Source: Isochrysis galbana
Lineage: Eukaryota; Haptophyta; Isochrysidales; Isochrysidaceae
DNA length: 64,000 nucleotides
Direction of reading: 5' to 3'
NCBI GenBank assembly: GCA_018136815.1
Contig: CM030931.1
Coordinates: 7,274,399 to 7,338,398 of the forward strand
Shown: one piece after another, positions 48,540 to 59,543 of the stretch
Layout: each line of letters opens with the position of its first letter
How positions within the stretch are numbered: the stretch's first letter is position 1
Notes under the pieces: model-generated
The model's database searches: none
What the model was told of the DNA's origin: nothing
Seen by the model: only the letters and a program-made list of their open reading frames with translations
Program-made: the position numbers and the translations under genes

Positions 48540-49560
48540 GCTCAAAACTGTGAGCGTGAAGAGGGTATGACAATTCAAATGTTCGCAATAGCACAGATCG
48601 CTGTAGTTTGCGCAACAGCATAACACACAAAATCGCAAACGCAAAAACCAAGCACGCGTCGCAGCAACGCTCGCGCTTGCCCAAGCGCAAACTCAAGCAG
48701 CAAGGTTTGGACAAAGGAGACTCGCCCTCTTCTTGCCCCTCCAACCTCCTCCCCCGCCCCCTAACAGAGCACTCTCACCCCCTGACCTCTCCCCTCCTTG
48801 CTCTTCGACCACTCCGCATCACGTACGGTGACTAAGCTCCACATTTTCTGACGCAAGCACAACTGTGCGCCAGTATTTGGACCTCGATTTGCGCATAATG
48901 CAGCGGCAGCCCGTTGCAGTATATTGACTACGTCAAGAAGTAACGTCAAGCATTGGCCTCAACAACGAGCACACCTCGGTCAGAAGGAATCCAAGGACAA
49001 TCGGGGCGTGGACCAAACATCCACACACGTGAGCGCCGCCGAGCAACGGTGCCAAAAGTTGCAAGTCAAGTCTCTAAACATAACATCAACTCGGTGGAAA
49101 TGTATGCATCTCAAGGATACGTCGAGGTACACGTGCCTTGGCAAACTTGTCGAAGGTCAGCCATCGGAGTGGTGTCATCGGCGATTTGGACACTTGTGAT
49201 AATACTAGTAGTGGCAACAAACTCCGAATCGGCAACGAACTAGGACTCCTAATCAGCTCAGTCGCATCATCCCGACGGATCGGGATTTGATGCGGACCAT
49301 CTGGGGCGCGCATAGCTCGCGAGGCGTACCATCCCACCAAGAATCAGAAGAGGAAGCGTGTCGAGGAATGCGCCACCTCTTGTGAAGAGCCAATGCATAG
49401 CCCCAGACAATCATATGCCTGCCCATGGCAACTTGTTGCGTCGAGGCAAGATGCAGCCCGAGCCGTCGCGCCAGTCTTTGCGAACTTCTCAGGCCAACGC
49501 GAGATCTAGAAGCCTGCAGCGCAACTTTCTCCACGCCCGAAAGGCTGGAGGCGCAACCAT
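48540..49560. other. Intergenic, no supported gene
   Basis: Only short frames without domains. A minus-strand frame at 49253-49603 overlaps the last MUB exon and is probably chance. Confidence 0.4.
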
Positions 49561-49562
49561 TG

Positions 49563-50304
49563 TCAGCAAATTGCGCAACCGCACTTCGCCTGCTTCTCGT
49601 CACCTGTGACCGGAACGTCTGTGAACGGAGTTAACCGTCAGCAGGCCAAGTAGTGGAGTCAACCATCACCGAACGCGAGCGCAACTTTGGTTGGGCGACT
49701 CATACCTGGCTTCTTCGCTTCCGGGCTTTTGATGACGAGGTGCATCGCCAAGGTCCCCCCCTCGTCCACTTTCAAGTCTGCAAAACATGTCCAGACCAAG
49801 AGAAAAGCAATGGTGGTGGAAACACAATGGAGGCATGTTCTTGGCCTCACCAACCTATTCGCGGTGTTCCTACTGCAATCTCGGACCGTAGCATAGGTCC
49901 GTTCCCCGGTACGACCCCCGTTCCATATATACAGAAGCCGGGCTGAGCACCGCCGGCCGGTATGGTGGGCGCAGGCTCACTCACCCTTGATAAATTTGTC
50001 ATCGGGCAGAAAGCGGCCTTGATGAATCACACGAAGCTGCTCCAATCTGGGCGGTGTGGCGCCATCTGGCGGGGAAAAGTGAGAGGGGGAAAGCTATCTC
50101 AGATGCGTCCTTCGCTGCGCGCTCTGCACAGCGGGGGTCTCCGCAGGCCTGGCCAAAGCAGAGTGGCAGACCTGACGGCGACGGCAGCTGAGCAAACGCG
50201 GCTGCTCTCAGCTGGCCCACGTTGCTCGTGAGCTCGAGCGTGCACTTGAGCCCGTCGAAGGGCAGGTCCGGTCCGACCAGCTTAATCGTGCATGTGCCAG
50301 CCAT
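49563..50304 (-). CDS. Membrane-anchored ubiquitin-fold protein (UBL3/MUB-like), four exons
   Basis: Exons 50304-50172, 50065-49985, 49777-49706 and 49618-49563. All junctions are GT-AG with consistent phase 1, giving 113 residues. The protein begins MAGTCTIKLVGPDLPFDGLK (beta-hairpin of a ubiquitin fold), continues LEQLRVIHQGRFLPDDKFIK (the L-R-x-I-x-Q-G-R-F-L motif typical of UBL3/MUB) and LAMHLVIKSPEA, and ends QAKCGCAIC. The terminal Cys-Ala-Ile-Cys resembles a CaaX box, with another Cys two residues before it, as expected for a prenylated and possibly acylated plasma-membrane protein of this family. MUBs bind E2 enzymes at the membrane and UBL3 modifies exosomal cargo. Length matches the family (about 117). 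Divergent from DDX20 with about 770 bp between starts. Confidence 0.88.
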
Positions 50305-50309
50305 GAGGG

Positions 50310-51060
50310 GCGGCGCGGGCGCCCTGCGGTCGACCGCCGCCGGTGCAGGGACAGGAGGGGCGGGGGCGGCGGGGGGAGAGGGGGGAGGGGCCGGCACTCG
50401 CACCCAGAAGGGGGCTGAAGAATGGAGGCCGTTCCTTTCTCTCTCGCGCGCGCGGCCAACCCCCCCCCCCCCCCTCCGCCCACAGCAAGGGCGGACCCCC
50501 CCCTCCCCCTCCCCTCCCCCTTCCCCCCCTTCCTCTGTTCTCTCTCTCTCTCTCTCTCTCTCAGGCGGCTCGGAAGGGGAGCAGCTCCCTCCCGCGGGGT
50601 TTTGTTTTGGGCCGTGCCCGCTGCGCTCACCGCCCGGTCCGCCCGCCGCCACCCACACCACTCGACCCTCGAGCCGTTTCCTCGTCTCCTCCCCGATCAC
50701 AGATCCGGCTACAATAAAACTACTCGTAAAATGGAAACCAGATGAGCCAAGAGCCCACTATGGTTTAAAAACACGTCTGAAGAAGGTTTGGAGCTGAAGC
50801 CCACTACCCACACGACCCTATGACACCGTCATTCCGTCCCCTATTCCCTCTAATTTAAAAACTTCTTCATCTTAATAATCTCGCCGCGCGCGCGGCCCTG
50901 CACAGCATCTATGAAGCCACGCCCGCTTCCCTTATCTCCCCCTCGAACAGTTAAAAGTATTGTCCAACGACGAGGCAGCACCATGCGAAGTGCGTGGCCC
51001 TAATTCTAAATCTGTCGCGCGTGAACAAAGATAGAAGAGAGGGCGTCCCCCGTCTCTCGG
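50310..51060. promoter_or_regulatory. Divergent MUB/DDX20 intergenic region with a clan tail
   Basis: Contains a TC microsatellite (50536-50562), C-runs (50460-50474), a short AATAAAACTACTCGTAAAATGG stretch (50713-50734), and a minus-strand clan tail (ACTTCTTCATCTTAATAATCTCGCCGCGCGCGCGG, 50860-50893) with its GCCACGCCC block, which now forms part of the DDX20 upstream region. Confidence 0.45.
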
Positions 51061-51073
51061 CGCCGCGCGTCGC

Positions 51074-53889
51074 ATGCCGCCCAGACGCGGCGCGGGCCGT
51101 CCGATCCGTCGCACGACGGACGTCGAGGAGGAGGAGCTGCCCGAATTCTGCGAGCTGGGGCTGAGTGACTCCGTCGTCCACGGACTGCGTGACGCCGGCT
51201 TCCTGCGCCCCTCGCCCATCCAGGCAGCCTCGATCCCACTTGGCCGCTTCGGCATCGATCTCATCGCGAGGGCAAAGTCGGGCACGGGCAAAACGGCAGC
51301 CTTCGCGGTGGTGGCGCTCGAGGGCGTTGCAGCAGGTCGGGGTGGGCCACAGGCACTCCTCGTCTCACCCACCCGAGAGATTGCGCTGCAGACCGCCGCG
51401 GTCTGCCGCACCATTGGCGGGCACTTGCGCTCAGTCAACGTCGGAGCCTTTATTGGCGGCACTCGGATGAAGGCGGACGAGGCCGCAGTAGCGAAGTGCG
51501 AGGTGGCGTGCGGCACTCCCGGACGGCTTGTCGCACTGCTCATGGCCGAGGCTATCCTCGGCGAGAGGGTCCGCATCCTCGTCCTTGATGAGGCAGACAA
51601 GTATGACGTAGAATGCACGGGATTGGTGGCCCATAGCGAGAGGTCATTGGTAGGTATGGTCATGTGTGGGCATTGATGTGGCACTGAATTCTTGAATGCA
51701 CGCATCCTGGTCCTGGTTTAATGTGCGCATTCGAGCCCAATCTCCCGTCCCTTCACACGCAGGCTAGCGGAAGACGACTTCGAGCCACAGCTCCGGTATT
51801 TGCTCACTGCGTTGCCAACTCGCAAACAAACACTCGCCTTCAGTGCGACCTTTCCGCCCCGACTTCTCGCCGCCCTTCATCGGTCGATGCGCGCACCTCG
51901 TCAGCTCTCGCTGATCGAGAATGGATCTGCTGTGGAGGGTGCCGGCAGAGACCGAGAAGACGACGGAGGCAGCTATGTTGGCCGCCATCTCAACTGGGAT
52001 GCCAACGTTGATTCAATCTTGGATGCCGCCACGTCGGGTGAGGTGCGGGCATCGGCAGCAGCAAGTAGTACTGAGGACCAAAGATTAGCCGACGGACTAG
52101 GCAACGATGGTGATGCGGCCCTCATTGGGGTTTGTCAATTTTATCGCGTCGTGCGACGAGCCAACGGTGATGCTGATGGCAGTCATGGTGCCTCGAGCGA
52201 TGATGGCAAGGCCGATGATACTACGGTGCTCTCGTGCTGCAGCGAAGGAGCCAATGGTGATCACGTCGAGCGGGAAATCAGGCCGTTGTCGACACACGCA
52301 GGTACGGACAGCCGGCACAATCGTAAGCATTGTAGACGCCACCGGATGAAGAGCGGCGAGACGAAGGTCTCCGTGCTACTTCAACTCCTGGACACGCTCA
52401 CCTTCCACCAAGCGCTCATCTTTTATAACGATGCTGAACGGGGCGAGAAGTTGGCGTCCACACTCTCCGCGGTTGGATTTCCAGCAGCGTTCATTTCGGG
52501 TGACCCTCCTCCCGCAGCATGTCCCATCCACGGGCAGTGCCTGACCTATCTGACATCGTACCTTCTCGTCTAGGCTGCCGGGTGGCATCCGTCTCGTCCT
52601 CATTTATGCACTGGATAGGCATGGTCACGTCTTTTTGCATGCTTTCCTTCCCGTGGGATGGTCCCGAGCGTCGAAGCTTGACCGCTGTTGTGCTCATTCG
52701 GTGTAGGTCGCAAGGAGCAGTCAGAACGATCAACGATTGTGGCTAAGTTTCGTGCGTTCACGTTGCGCGTTCTTGTCGCTACAGACCTTCTCGCTAGAGG
52801 TGTCGATTTTGGAAGAGTCTCACTCGTGATCCAGGTGGGTAGCAGCGGGCTACCAATCAAACTGCTCCGCCTGTTTCAGCCTTTGCAATCCACTTGTCCA
52901 TTTTGCTTCGCACTCCAATACCATTCCTTCTTGCCTTATCCACCCGACACTGCTATTCGGTTGCTGCAACCCGCGCCAGCACGTGCGCATGTGCATGGCC
53001 AACTCGACACCCCTCTCCTCTCCACCTTCCTTGGCAGCTCGATGCGCCTAGAGACGTACCCACCTACCTACACCGCGTCGGACGTACTGGTCGCTATGGC
53101 ACCCTCGGCGCTTCCATCCTGGTACTTTATCCGCCAGAGCTTGAACGTTTAGCACCAATTCTGTCTACTCATCGCCTGCAAGTCCTGCCTTTGCCGCACG
53201 CTTTAAGCGAGGACGAGTATCTACAGAGGAGAGAGTTCAATGCATCCGATTCAGCTCGGATGAGGGAGTTGCTAGAGATGCGTGGGCAACTCAGGCTAAG
53301 CACCTCCCGTGTCGCGAGCGCGATGCTCGAAACCTCCAGCGGAAAACAAGCGAACGTTGCGACAGGCGCGAGGAAGAGTGCACGGCTTGCCGGGGCACAA
53401 GGGGAATCGCAAGACAAGCGTTCAAGCGCATCTCAGGAGAAGCATCGTGAACCCCTTAGACACACAGCTAGGGACATGCCTGGAAAAGCTTGTGGCAATG
53501 GTGTGCGTGCTGACCAACGATCATGCGAGCGCATCCATGCCGGAACGACCGACATTCGACGCAACACCACTATACGGCAAGACACTACACTTGGATGGAG
53601 CAGCTATTATCCGAGCATATCGATTGACCGACCGAGTAGTAGTCCGTCACATGCGGTGCGAGCTTGCAGCGATGCCTCAATGCCAGCAGGCTGGGATGGG
53701 GATCATTCCCGAAAGTACGGTCGCTTGGCACAGGAGCACCATTTGGATGCACGAGTCGGATCTATGCCGACCGCGGAGGAGCTGAACGCCGCACGCCAGC
53801 GCGGCAGGCTACGAGCCCTTGAGAAGGCACGTGAGCGTCTCCGCAGAGAGAGAGTGGCCGCTTACCCAACACTTCATTCTCGAGCTTGA
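51074..53889 (+). CDS. DDX20: DEAD-box RNA helicase, DDX20/Gemin3-like (four exons)
   Basis: Exons 51074-51600, 51763-52499, 52707-52834 and 53038-53889; all GT-AG and phase-consistent, 747 residues. Motifs in order: Q-motif region (FCELGLSDSVVHGLRDAGFLRPSPIQAASI), I AKSGTGKT (about 66), Ia PTREIALQ, Ib GTPGR, II DEAD split near the exon 1 end (DEADK|LAEDD), III SAT, then an acidic insertion of about 110 residues not found in core helicases, IV/V ALIFYND and VATDLLARGVD, VI HRVGRTGR across exon 4. HRVGRTGRYGTLGASILVLYPPE and the overall order fit Gemin3, an SMN-complex helicase for snRNP assembly. The 280-residue tail is basic and Ser/Arg-rich. Other DEAD-box subfamilies remain possible. Confidence 0.85.
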
Positions 53890-54126
53890 AGAGGCTTGCT
53901 TTTAGTCGCGCCGGCTCATGTCCGTGTGCCGCGTGCGCGTGTTCTTGTGCGCCGGTGGTGCGATGTTGTATGGTTTAACTTGCTAACAATAAAATATAAA
54001 TTGCTCTTAGCTGCATTCTCAGGCGAGACACGTTCATTTACCACCACCCAACATATGGAAGAGCGTTCAATTGGCACCACCCAACATGTCAAAAAGCGTC
54101 CAATCGGCACCACCCAACATGTGGTG

Positions 54127-54480
54127 AAAAAAAAACCTTTTAATATTCTCGCCTCGCACGTGGCCACGGGTTTAACTGCTGTAGCCACGCCCACTTCCCT
54201 TCCTCTCCCTCGCTACCCGCCTTGCGGCATCTCCCCTCGTGCACTACTTGGGGCCCAGGTTGCTGGGGGGGTTAGGTTGGGCGGGGTGCACCGACCCCTA
54301 GTGGAGGTTCCCCGTCTTCCTCCTGTGCCTCTAGGCGGTCCGTTTCTCCTTGTGTCGAGTCGTGTGTGTCATCGCATGGTGTGTTGTTCGTCTCTTGTGC
54401 TGTCATTGTCATTTTCGCGGCGTGGTTGTTTGTCGTTCTGTGGTGGGGGGTGCGTGCCTGGAGGGCCAGGTCAGAGTTTC
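54127..54480 (-). mobile_element. Clan 3' end copy, 5' truncated
   Basis: AAAAAAAAACCTTTTAATATTCTCGCC at 54127-54153, then sequence almost identical to 18890-19210 (GCCACGCCCACTTCCCTTCC...GTGCACTACTTGGGGCCCAGG). It is the 3' UTR of the LINE whose copy spans 18887-21639. It follows the 3' end of DDX20 and could supply its polyadenylation region. A preceding direct repeat (CAACATGTG/AATTGGCACCACC, three times) lies at 54045-54122. Confidence 0.75.
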
Positions 54481-54689
54481 GCGCCGGACCCCCCAAAGTT
54501 TCGCGTGAAAGTTTCGCAAAAGTTGCTCACCGGCTAGCCAAGTTTCACAAAAGTTTCGCGTAGTTTCTTCGGATTACGGATTACGGGTTATTGTTATTGG
54601 TTGTTGACAAGTTGTTATGTGGAGCTGCTTGTTATTATTGCGCACGCACACCATCGGACATGGTAGTAATAGTAGGTAGTAGCACAGTA

Positions 54690-54800
54690 GTAGGAGCAGC
54701 AGCAGCAACAACAACAACAACAGCGTAGCAGCAACAGCAGCGTAGCAGCAGCAGTAGCAGTAGCAGCAGTAGCATCAACAAGAGCAGCAGCAGTATTATT
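54690..54800. repeat. CAG/CAA/GTAGCAG microsatellite
   Basis: Imperfect AGCAGCAGC, AACAACAAC and AGCAGTAGC repeats over about 110 bp; non-coding as far as I can see. Downstream to 55430 there is no supported gene, though purine-rich GAGAGAGA occurs at 55040-55062. Confidence 0.9.
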
Positions 54801-55517
54801 GGATGGAGCTCACTACTCCCGATTAAATTCCCACGTTAATATTCAACGTACATTGTCTCACGCCAGTGGACGTCGTCCCACAGGCCGGTGGCCTCGACAG
54901 CGACGCACGCGCTAACGACTAACGAGCGAGAGCGACCGGAGAGGTAGCACGGAGACGGAGAGACCAACCACGGAATATCTTTAGACCGGAGAACATTTTG
55001 GACGAAATCCCTTCCGTCGGCCGAGGTGAGGAGGACGGAGAGAGAGAGGGGAGAGAGAGAGTCTCACAGAGCGACTGCAGACGAGCGTGAAGTCGAAGTC
55101 GTGTCTGTTTATTACCTTAAACGAGCCAACACTTATAGTAACAGCAAAAACAAAATTCGAATCGCAAATTTCGAGACCAAAATCTGCAAACCTGGGCTTG
55201 AGACCATGCGGAATCCGAATGTGTGTGTCTTGGGTGTCAGTAGCAACACGGGGAACTGTTCAATTGTGAGTGCGGGCACGTACTTACACGAATATTCATG
55301 CCTACGGCCTTCAGCTTCGTCTGAAGGGCAGGAATACAACAAGGTGCAAGGTGAGAGCCGCCACGGGGAAGCCGCTCGCTTCGTGACGATGACCGCATTG
55401 GAAATGACCTCAAGACTGCGTGAATAATGTCATGAAAATCATAATAATTAGTTTTTGCGGCTGGGTGGGCGCGGCCGGCATGCGCAAGCAAAATCCCCAC
55501 CCCCCCTCCCGGGACTC

Positions 55518-56120
55518 TCACCCTACCATGAGCCCCCCCGCGAGCACCCCGAAGGAGAGGCCCAGGAGCACCACGTACGCGACGAGAACGGCGTCGCCTT
55601 GGCTCGGCATGAGGGCGCGCCCCGAGAGGGCCTGGTAGACGCCCACGCCGAGCACGGCGTAGCCCGTCCCCTTGTGCGCGACCCGCCACACGGCGCGGCG
55701 TGTGGTGCGGGCGGCGGGCGTGCCGCGCACGAGCGCGTTGAGCGGCTGCAGCAGGGCGAGGGCGAAGGCGACGATCCCGAGCGTGTGATGGGGGTGCGAG
55801 AAGTGGCGCCCTCGGGCCTCGGGGCACCGACGCGACGGCGAGCGCGACGCCGGCGGCGGCCACCGCAAGCCCGCTTCCCTGAGAGAGCGGGGGGGGGGGG
55901 GAGTGCGTTGTTGGGGTTTCCTACCTTTTTTGGTGGGAGGGAGGGCCGATGGGGGGCGCGAGGAGGGAGAAACACACCTGCACCACGCGATGCACACGGA
56001 GCCAGCGGCCGCCGGTGAGCCGGGAGCGCCAAGCGAGCGAGAAAAAGGCGCCCGAGTGTCGAGTCGAGCGGAGCCGGAGGGCTCTGAGCCACTCCGTCGC
56101 GAGCAGCACCAGCGGCTAGC
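55518..56120 (-). pseudogene. Cytochrome b561-like membrane protein, 3' part, apparent frameshift
   Basis: On the minus strand, 55820-55518 reads HFSHPHHTLGIVAFALALLQPLNALVRG, RRAVWRVAHKGTGYAVLGVGV and AVLVAYVVLLGLSFGVLAGGLMVG: three hydrophobic helices with two conserved His (HHTLG, VAHKG) and the LQPLN block of eukaryotic cytochrome b561/DOMON proteins. An upstream candidate exon (about 56120-55982, ending GGRWLRVHRVVQ before GTGTGT) and an acceptor near 55880 would add a helix (GSGLAVAAAGVALAVASVP), but that helix is in a different frame from HFSHPHH, so a 1-base indel must lie at about 55805-55830. Either an error or a decayed gene. Confidence 0.45.
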
Positions 56121-56159
56121 GCGGCGCTTTGGCCCTCCTCCCCACCGGGAGTCGGATGA

Positions 56160-57110
56160 ATGAAATTCTGGACTGGGTCGGGCAACCCCATTTGGGTGTC
56201 TGGACGGGGAACGAACGGCGAACGAAGGGCTGTGGGGCGGCGAGGCGCTCCTAGCGGCCCTAGTGTGTTGGGTTTTAAGAGATTGTTAGACCTACAAAGA
56301 ACTCTTCCCTCAGGGAGGGAGCCTAGGCTGCTTGAGCGCAGCGACGCAGCGAACAACGACGGACAACGAAGCCGAGAACAACAGGATACACCGACTCACG
56401 AACACACCGGAATCATTCACCCAAACCAAGCAAATTATCAAGCAACCGCGACCCCAAATCACCGATAACTCAAACACGTCACGAGAGACGGAGAGAGAGA
56501 GCGAGAGAGAGAGAGAGACTCCGCAGCGACGGCCGGAGCGTGTCTCCGTTGTAACTTCCCACGTAGCGGAGAGTCCGAAGGGGAGCGTCATGTCGCGCGA
56601 CCACGGCGATCACTCTGGATACAGATCGCGACGAGATATCTTCACGACAGAGGAAATCTTGCCGTTGAGCGTGAACCTTCTAGACGCTTCTAACGAACGA
56701 CCCTGAGTAGCAACCAAGGGGAAGAAACACCAAAGGGGCCAAGGGCTTGCATGTAACTTGCATCAAGGGGAAAGATTCCCTCACCTAAGAAGCGAACCTA
56801 CACCGATCTCCAAGGGGAGATGGCAAATTAAACCTCAAATCTCGAGCGGATAGAGCAACTGACTCGCTCGCCAAAACCTTGACCGAGAAGAAAGAAGCAA
56901 GGACCTACAAGCCAAGGGTAGCGGACCTAGGGAATGTGAGAGGAAATTTCCGAACGCCAACGCCAAACGCCGGAAGGCAACGAAACCCTAACCAAGCCAA
57001 GCGGAACCTACGAAGAACAGGCCTGGACGACAACGAAAGTGAAAGTTAGCAAGTCCCAAGCAAGAACCGGAACCCAACAAGAAACAACAAGCCTTGCAAG
57101 AAGCTAAACA
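56160..57110. other. Intergenic, A-rich on the plus strand, no supported gene
   Basis: Short frames only. From 56700 to 57110 the plus strand is strikingly purine/A-rich (AAGGGGAAG, CCTACGAAG) without stops in consistent patterns. A GA microsatellite is at 56490-56520. Confidence 0.4.
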
Positions 57111-57113
57111 AGC

Positions 57114-57323
57114 CTTCACAAGGTAACCCGAGAGCCTGAGACAAGCGCGCGGCGAGTGACAGGCGACCTGGCTCCTTTGGGTCAAGATTACCCGAAAGGA
57201 GGAAACCTGGAATCTAGACTTCACAAGGTAACCCGAGAGCCTGAGACAAGCGCGCGGCGAGTGACAGGCGACCTGGCTCCTTTGGGTCAAGATTACCCGA
57301 AAGGAGGAAACCTGGAATCTAGA
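57114..57323. repeat. 105-bp tandem duplication
   Basis: Two adjacent, essentially identical units, 57114-57218 and 57219-57323 (CTTCACAAGGTAACCCGAG...GGAATCTAGA). Each contains GGGTCAAGATTACCCGAAAG. The second unit ends exactly where the broken transposase frame begins. Confidence 0.93.
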
Positions 57324-58032
57324 CTGTCTTTGTTTTGGCTTCTTGATTGACGCCAGGTGGCAGCTTCAACTTACCGCTATGAGTGTACACATAGAACCAC
57401 TTTTCATCGAGGTCCACATGCAGGTCCCAATTGTTGTGTAGGTTTGCCTCTGCCCATGCAAGACGGGATGCGCGCATGGCATCTGTGAGAGCGGGCTTTG
57501 TCGACTTACCAACTACGCGCCACTTGTTCTTCTTCATGAAGGGGCATACCGTCGCCGTCGCCCGCGGCAGCCCGATCATCTCTTCAATTTGAGCGAAGGT
57601 AAGGTCATAGGCATACTCATGGAGCAGCCTCTCCAACTCTTCTTGCTCAGTCTCGCCAATGCGCTCAGGTCGGCCACCAGCACCCGTGCGGCATGCCGGC
57701 AGACGTCCTGCCTCAGCCAGCCGATGACTCACCTCAGCCGGATAGCGTGGGCCAACATCACACTTCTCACACAATGCCGCGTGCGCGAGCTTCCATTCCT
57801 TCCCGTGCTTCGGCTTAGGAAGCCGCTCGTATGCCACAGCGATGGCCGCCTGACGGTTCGGCGTCAAGGAGCACCGCCGCTTCTTCTTGGACGGGTGGGC
57901 GCTGCTATCCTCCTCGGGCGTGCTGGGCGGCTCAGGAGGCTGCTTGGGAGAGGCAGCACGGCAGCGCCTCACAAAGTCGCCACCCGTGCGCCTCACATGC
58001 TGCGGGGGCTCGACCACCTTCAGGCGCGCCAT
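57319..58032 (-). pseudogene. Tc1/mariner-type transposase, C-terminally truncated
   Basis: 237 residues. The N-terminal part is basic with KKKRRCSLT and a helix-turn-helix-like region (LHEYAYDLTFAQIEEMIGLPRATATV). The first catalytic Asp lies in LHVDLDEKWFYVYTHSGKLK, followed by LPPGV, a pattern common in mariner-like elements of algae and oomycetes. The frame stops right after at the junction with the 105-bp tandem repeat, so the second and third catalytic acids are missing. The element is dead. Confidence 0.75.
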
Positions 58033-58269
58033 GCCGCCCGGCTCTCGCGAGAGCGGCGGAGCGGCGAGATTTTTCGTGGCAAGGCGATCGGCCGTCTAGG
58101 GGGCGCCAAAATCCTTATTTGTCAATAACAAAAACTTAATATTCGGCAGGCCTTGATGGCTCTTAGTGCCAAATTTTTTGGTGGTCATTCGCCCCAGTGT
58201 ACCCGCTATTCCCCTCTCAACATGAATTTCTTTTCTGTAAACTTTAGTGCCCCTATTTTGGCGATGCGG

Positions 58270-58300
58270 TTCAGTAATGGAACGGAGGTAGTATTAGTCT
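58270..58300 (-). repeat. Mariner-type terminal inverted repeat, 5' side
   Basis: CAGTAATGGAACGGAGGTAGTA (reverse: TACTACCTCCGTTCCATTACTG) resembles the CTCCCTCCGTTCC ends of Stowaway/mariner elements and lies upstream of the truncated transposase. The matching 3' repeat is absent, in line with truncation at 57323. Confidence 0.6.
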
Positions 58301-58459
58301 AGACAGTACTAAAGTTATACTCACACAACAAGAAAAGTTGGTCCCAGTGACCAGTGATTGATTCCATTCTACGACGGGAGGCTGAGTGGCTGGGGAGCAG
58401 AGCGTCGGGACTCAGCTGGCACCTCCCGTCCCATCCTGCACGCAGCGGACGGGGACACG

Positions 58460-59392
58460 ATGGCCGAGGAAGCATCTCCGCCTGTGCCGCAAGGTCTCGA
58501 GTTCGTGCGCATCCTCTCGAATGACCCCGAAGGCAAGGCGGCCGTGGTGCTTTGCACAGCGCCGCGGCCGGGTGAGCCGGCGGCTGACGCGATTGTCATG
58601 CTTGCCAAGAAGCCGTGGAGCGATGCCGATGTGCAGTCCATTGTCGAGGGGAAAGGGACGCAGCTGTCCGAGTTTCACCGTAACGACAAGTTTTCCAAGT
58701 ACCACGCGCAGCCACCCGCGCCCATGAACGAGGTGGCGATCACCTTTATTTGCCCTGCCAACGAGATTGACATTACCAAGTACACAAGGCAGCGCCGGCA
58801 TGTTGTCCGCGAGACACCTGAGATCTATGCTACCGCCACCGCACCGTTCGTTTCAGAGCTTCCCGCAAGCCAGCTAGCGTGGGTCCAGGCCATCATGGAC
58901 AGGCAGGCAGAGATGGACCGTCTCTTATACGAGGACAGTGGTGCAATGATGGTGCCTGACACCAAATGGGACTTGAAGGACCCGGAAACGCTGTATACGC
59001 TAGCCATATTCAAGGACAGAGACATCAAATCTGTCCGTGATTTGCGTGGATGTCACATTGAGATGCTGAAGACGCTACGCGCAGGAGCGCTCGCTGAGCT
59101 CAAGGAACGGTACGGAGTTTCGCCATCCTCCCTGCGTGTGTACATGCACTACTTACCGTCATTCTGGTGGGGGCATGTGCACTTCGCATCATTGACTTGC
59201 CCAGCAATGAGTGTAACCACCAGCGTGGGCAAAGCAATTCTACTCGACGACATTATCGACAATCTTCAGCGTGATCCCGAGCACTATCAGAACACTTCAC
59301 TTACAATGGTAGTTGGAGAAGGGGAGCCGCTCTTCACGCGCCTTTGCAAGGCAGGTGCCATGGACATTGAGAACAAATATGGAAAGAACTAA
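58460..59392 (+). CDS. DCPS: Scavenger mRNA decapping enzyme DcpS-like
   Basis: Hydrolyses the cap dinucleotide left after 3'-to-5' mRNA decay (HIT-family pyrophosphatase). I take the ATG at 58460 (310 residues); the frame is open from 58358 but weakly coding. N-terminal dimer domain: LEFVRILSNDPEGKAAVVLC, ADAIVMLAKKPW, YHAQPP; then FICPANEIDITKYTRQRRHVVRETPEIY, close to the family. C-terminal HIT domain: WDLKDPETLYTLAIFKDRDIKSVRDL and HYLPSFWWGHVHF. The usual H-x-H-x-H triad reads W-G-H-V-H, so the first His is replaced by Trp while the central (nucleophile) and third His remain. No introns. The mariner remnant ends 160 bp upstream. Confidence 0.88.
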   Translation: MAEEASPPVPQGLEFVRILSNDPEGKAAVVLCTAPRPGEPAADAIVMLAKKPWSDADVQSIVEGKGTQLSEFHRNDKFSKYHAQPPAPMNEVAITFICPANEIDITKYTRQRRHVVRETPEIYATATAPFVSELPASQLAWVQAIMDRQAEMDRLLYEDSGAMMVPDTKWDLKDPETLYTLAIFKDRDIKSVRDLRGCHIEMLKTLRAGALAELKERYGVSPSSLRVYMHYLPSFWWGHVHFASLTCPAMSVTTSVGKAILLDDIIDNLQRDPEHYQNTSLTMVVGEGEPLFTRLCKAGAMDIENKYGKN

Positions 59393-59543
59393 AAGTAGTA
59401 GCACCTGTGGATATGGAGGTAATAACGGAAAGAAAACGAGGCTATGCCGTGTGGTTTGCGGTGGTCCGATTGCGTGCGCTTATGTGTGCTTACGCACGAG
59501 TTGAGGACTCGGACCGTGTTAATTTGGTCTCATATGAGCTAGC

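Noticed and set aside
52107-52349. Frames on both strands within DDX20 exon 2
   Set aside because: The exon 2 frame is required to join motif III to motif IV with correct phases; the others are chance.
57114-57323. Tandem units considered as a CRISPR-like array
   Set aside because: Only two adjacent identical units without unique spacers, in a eukaryotic genome.
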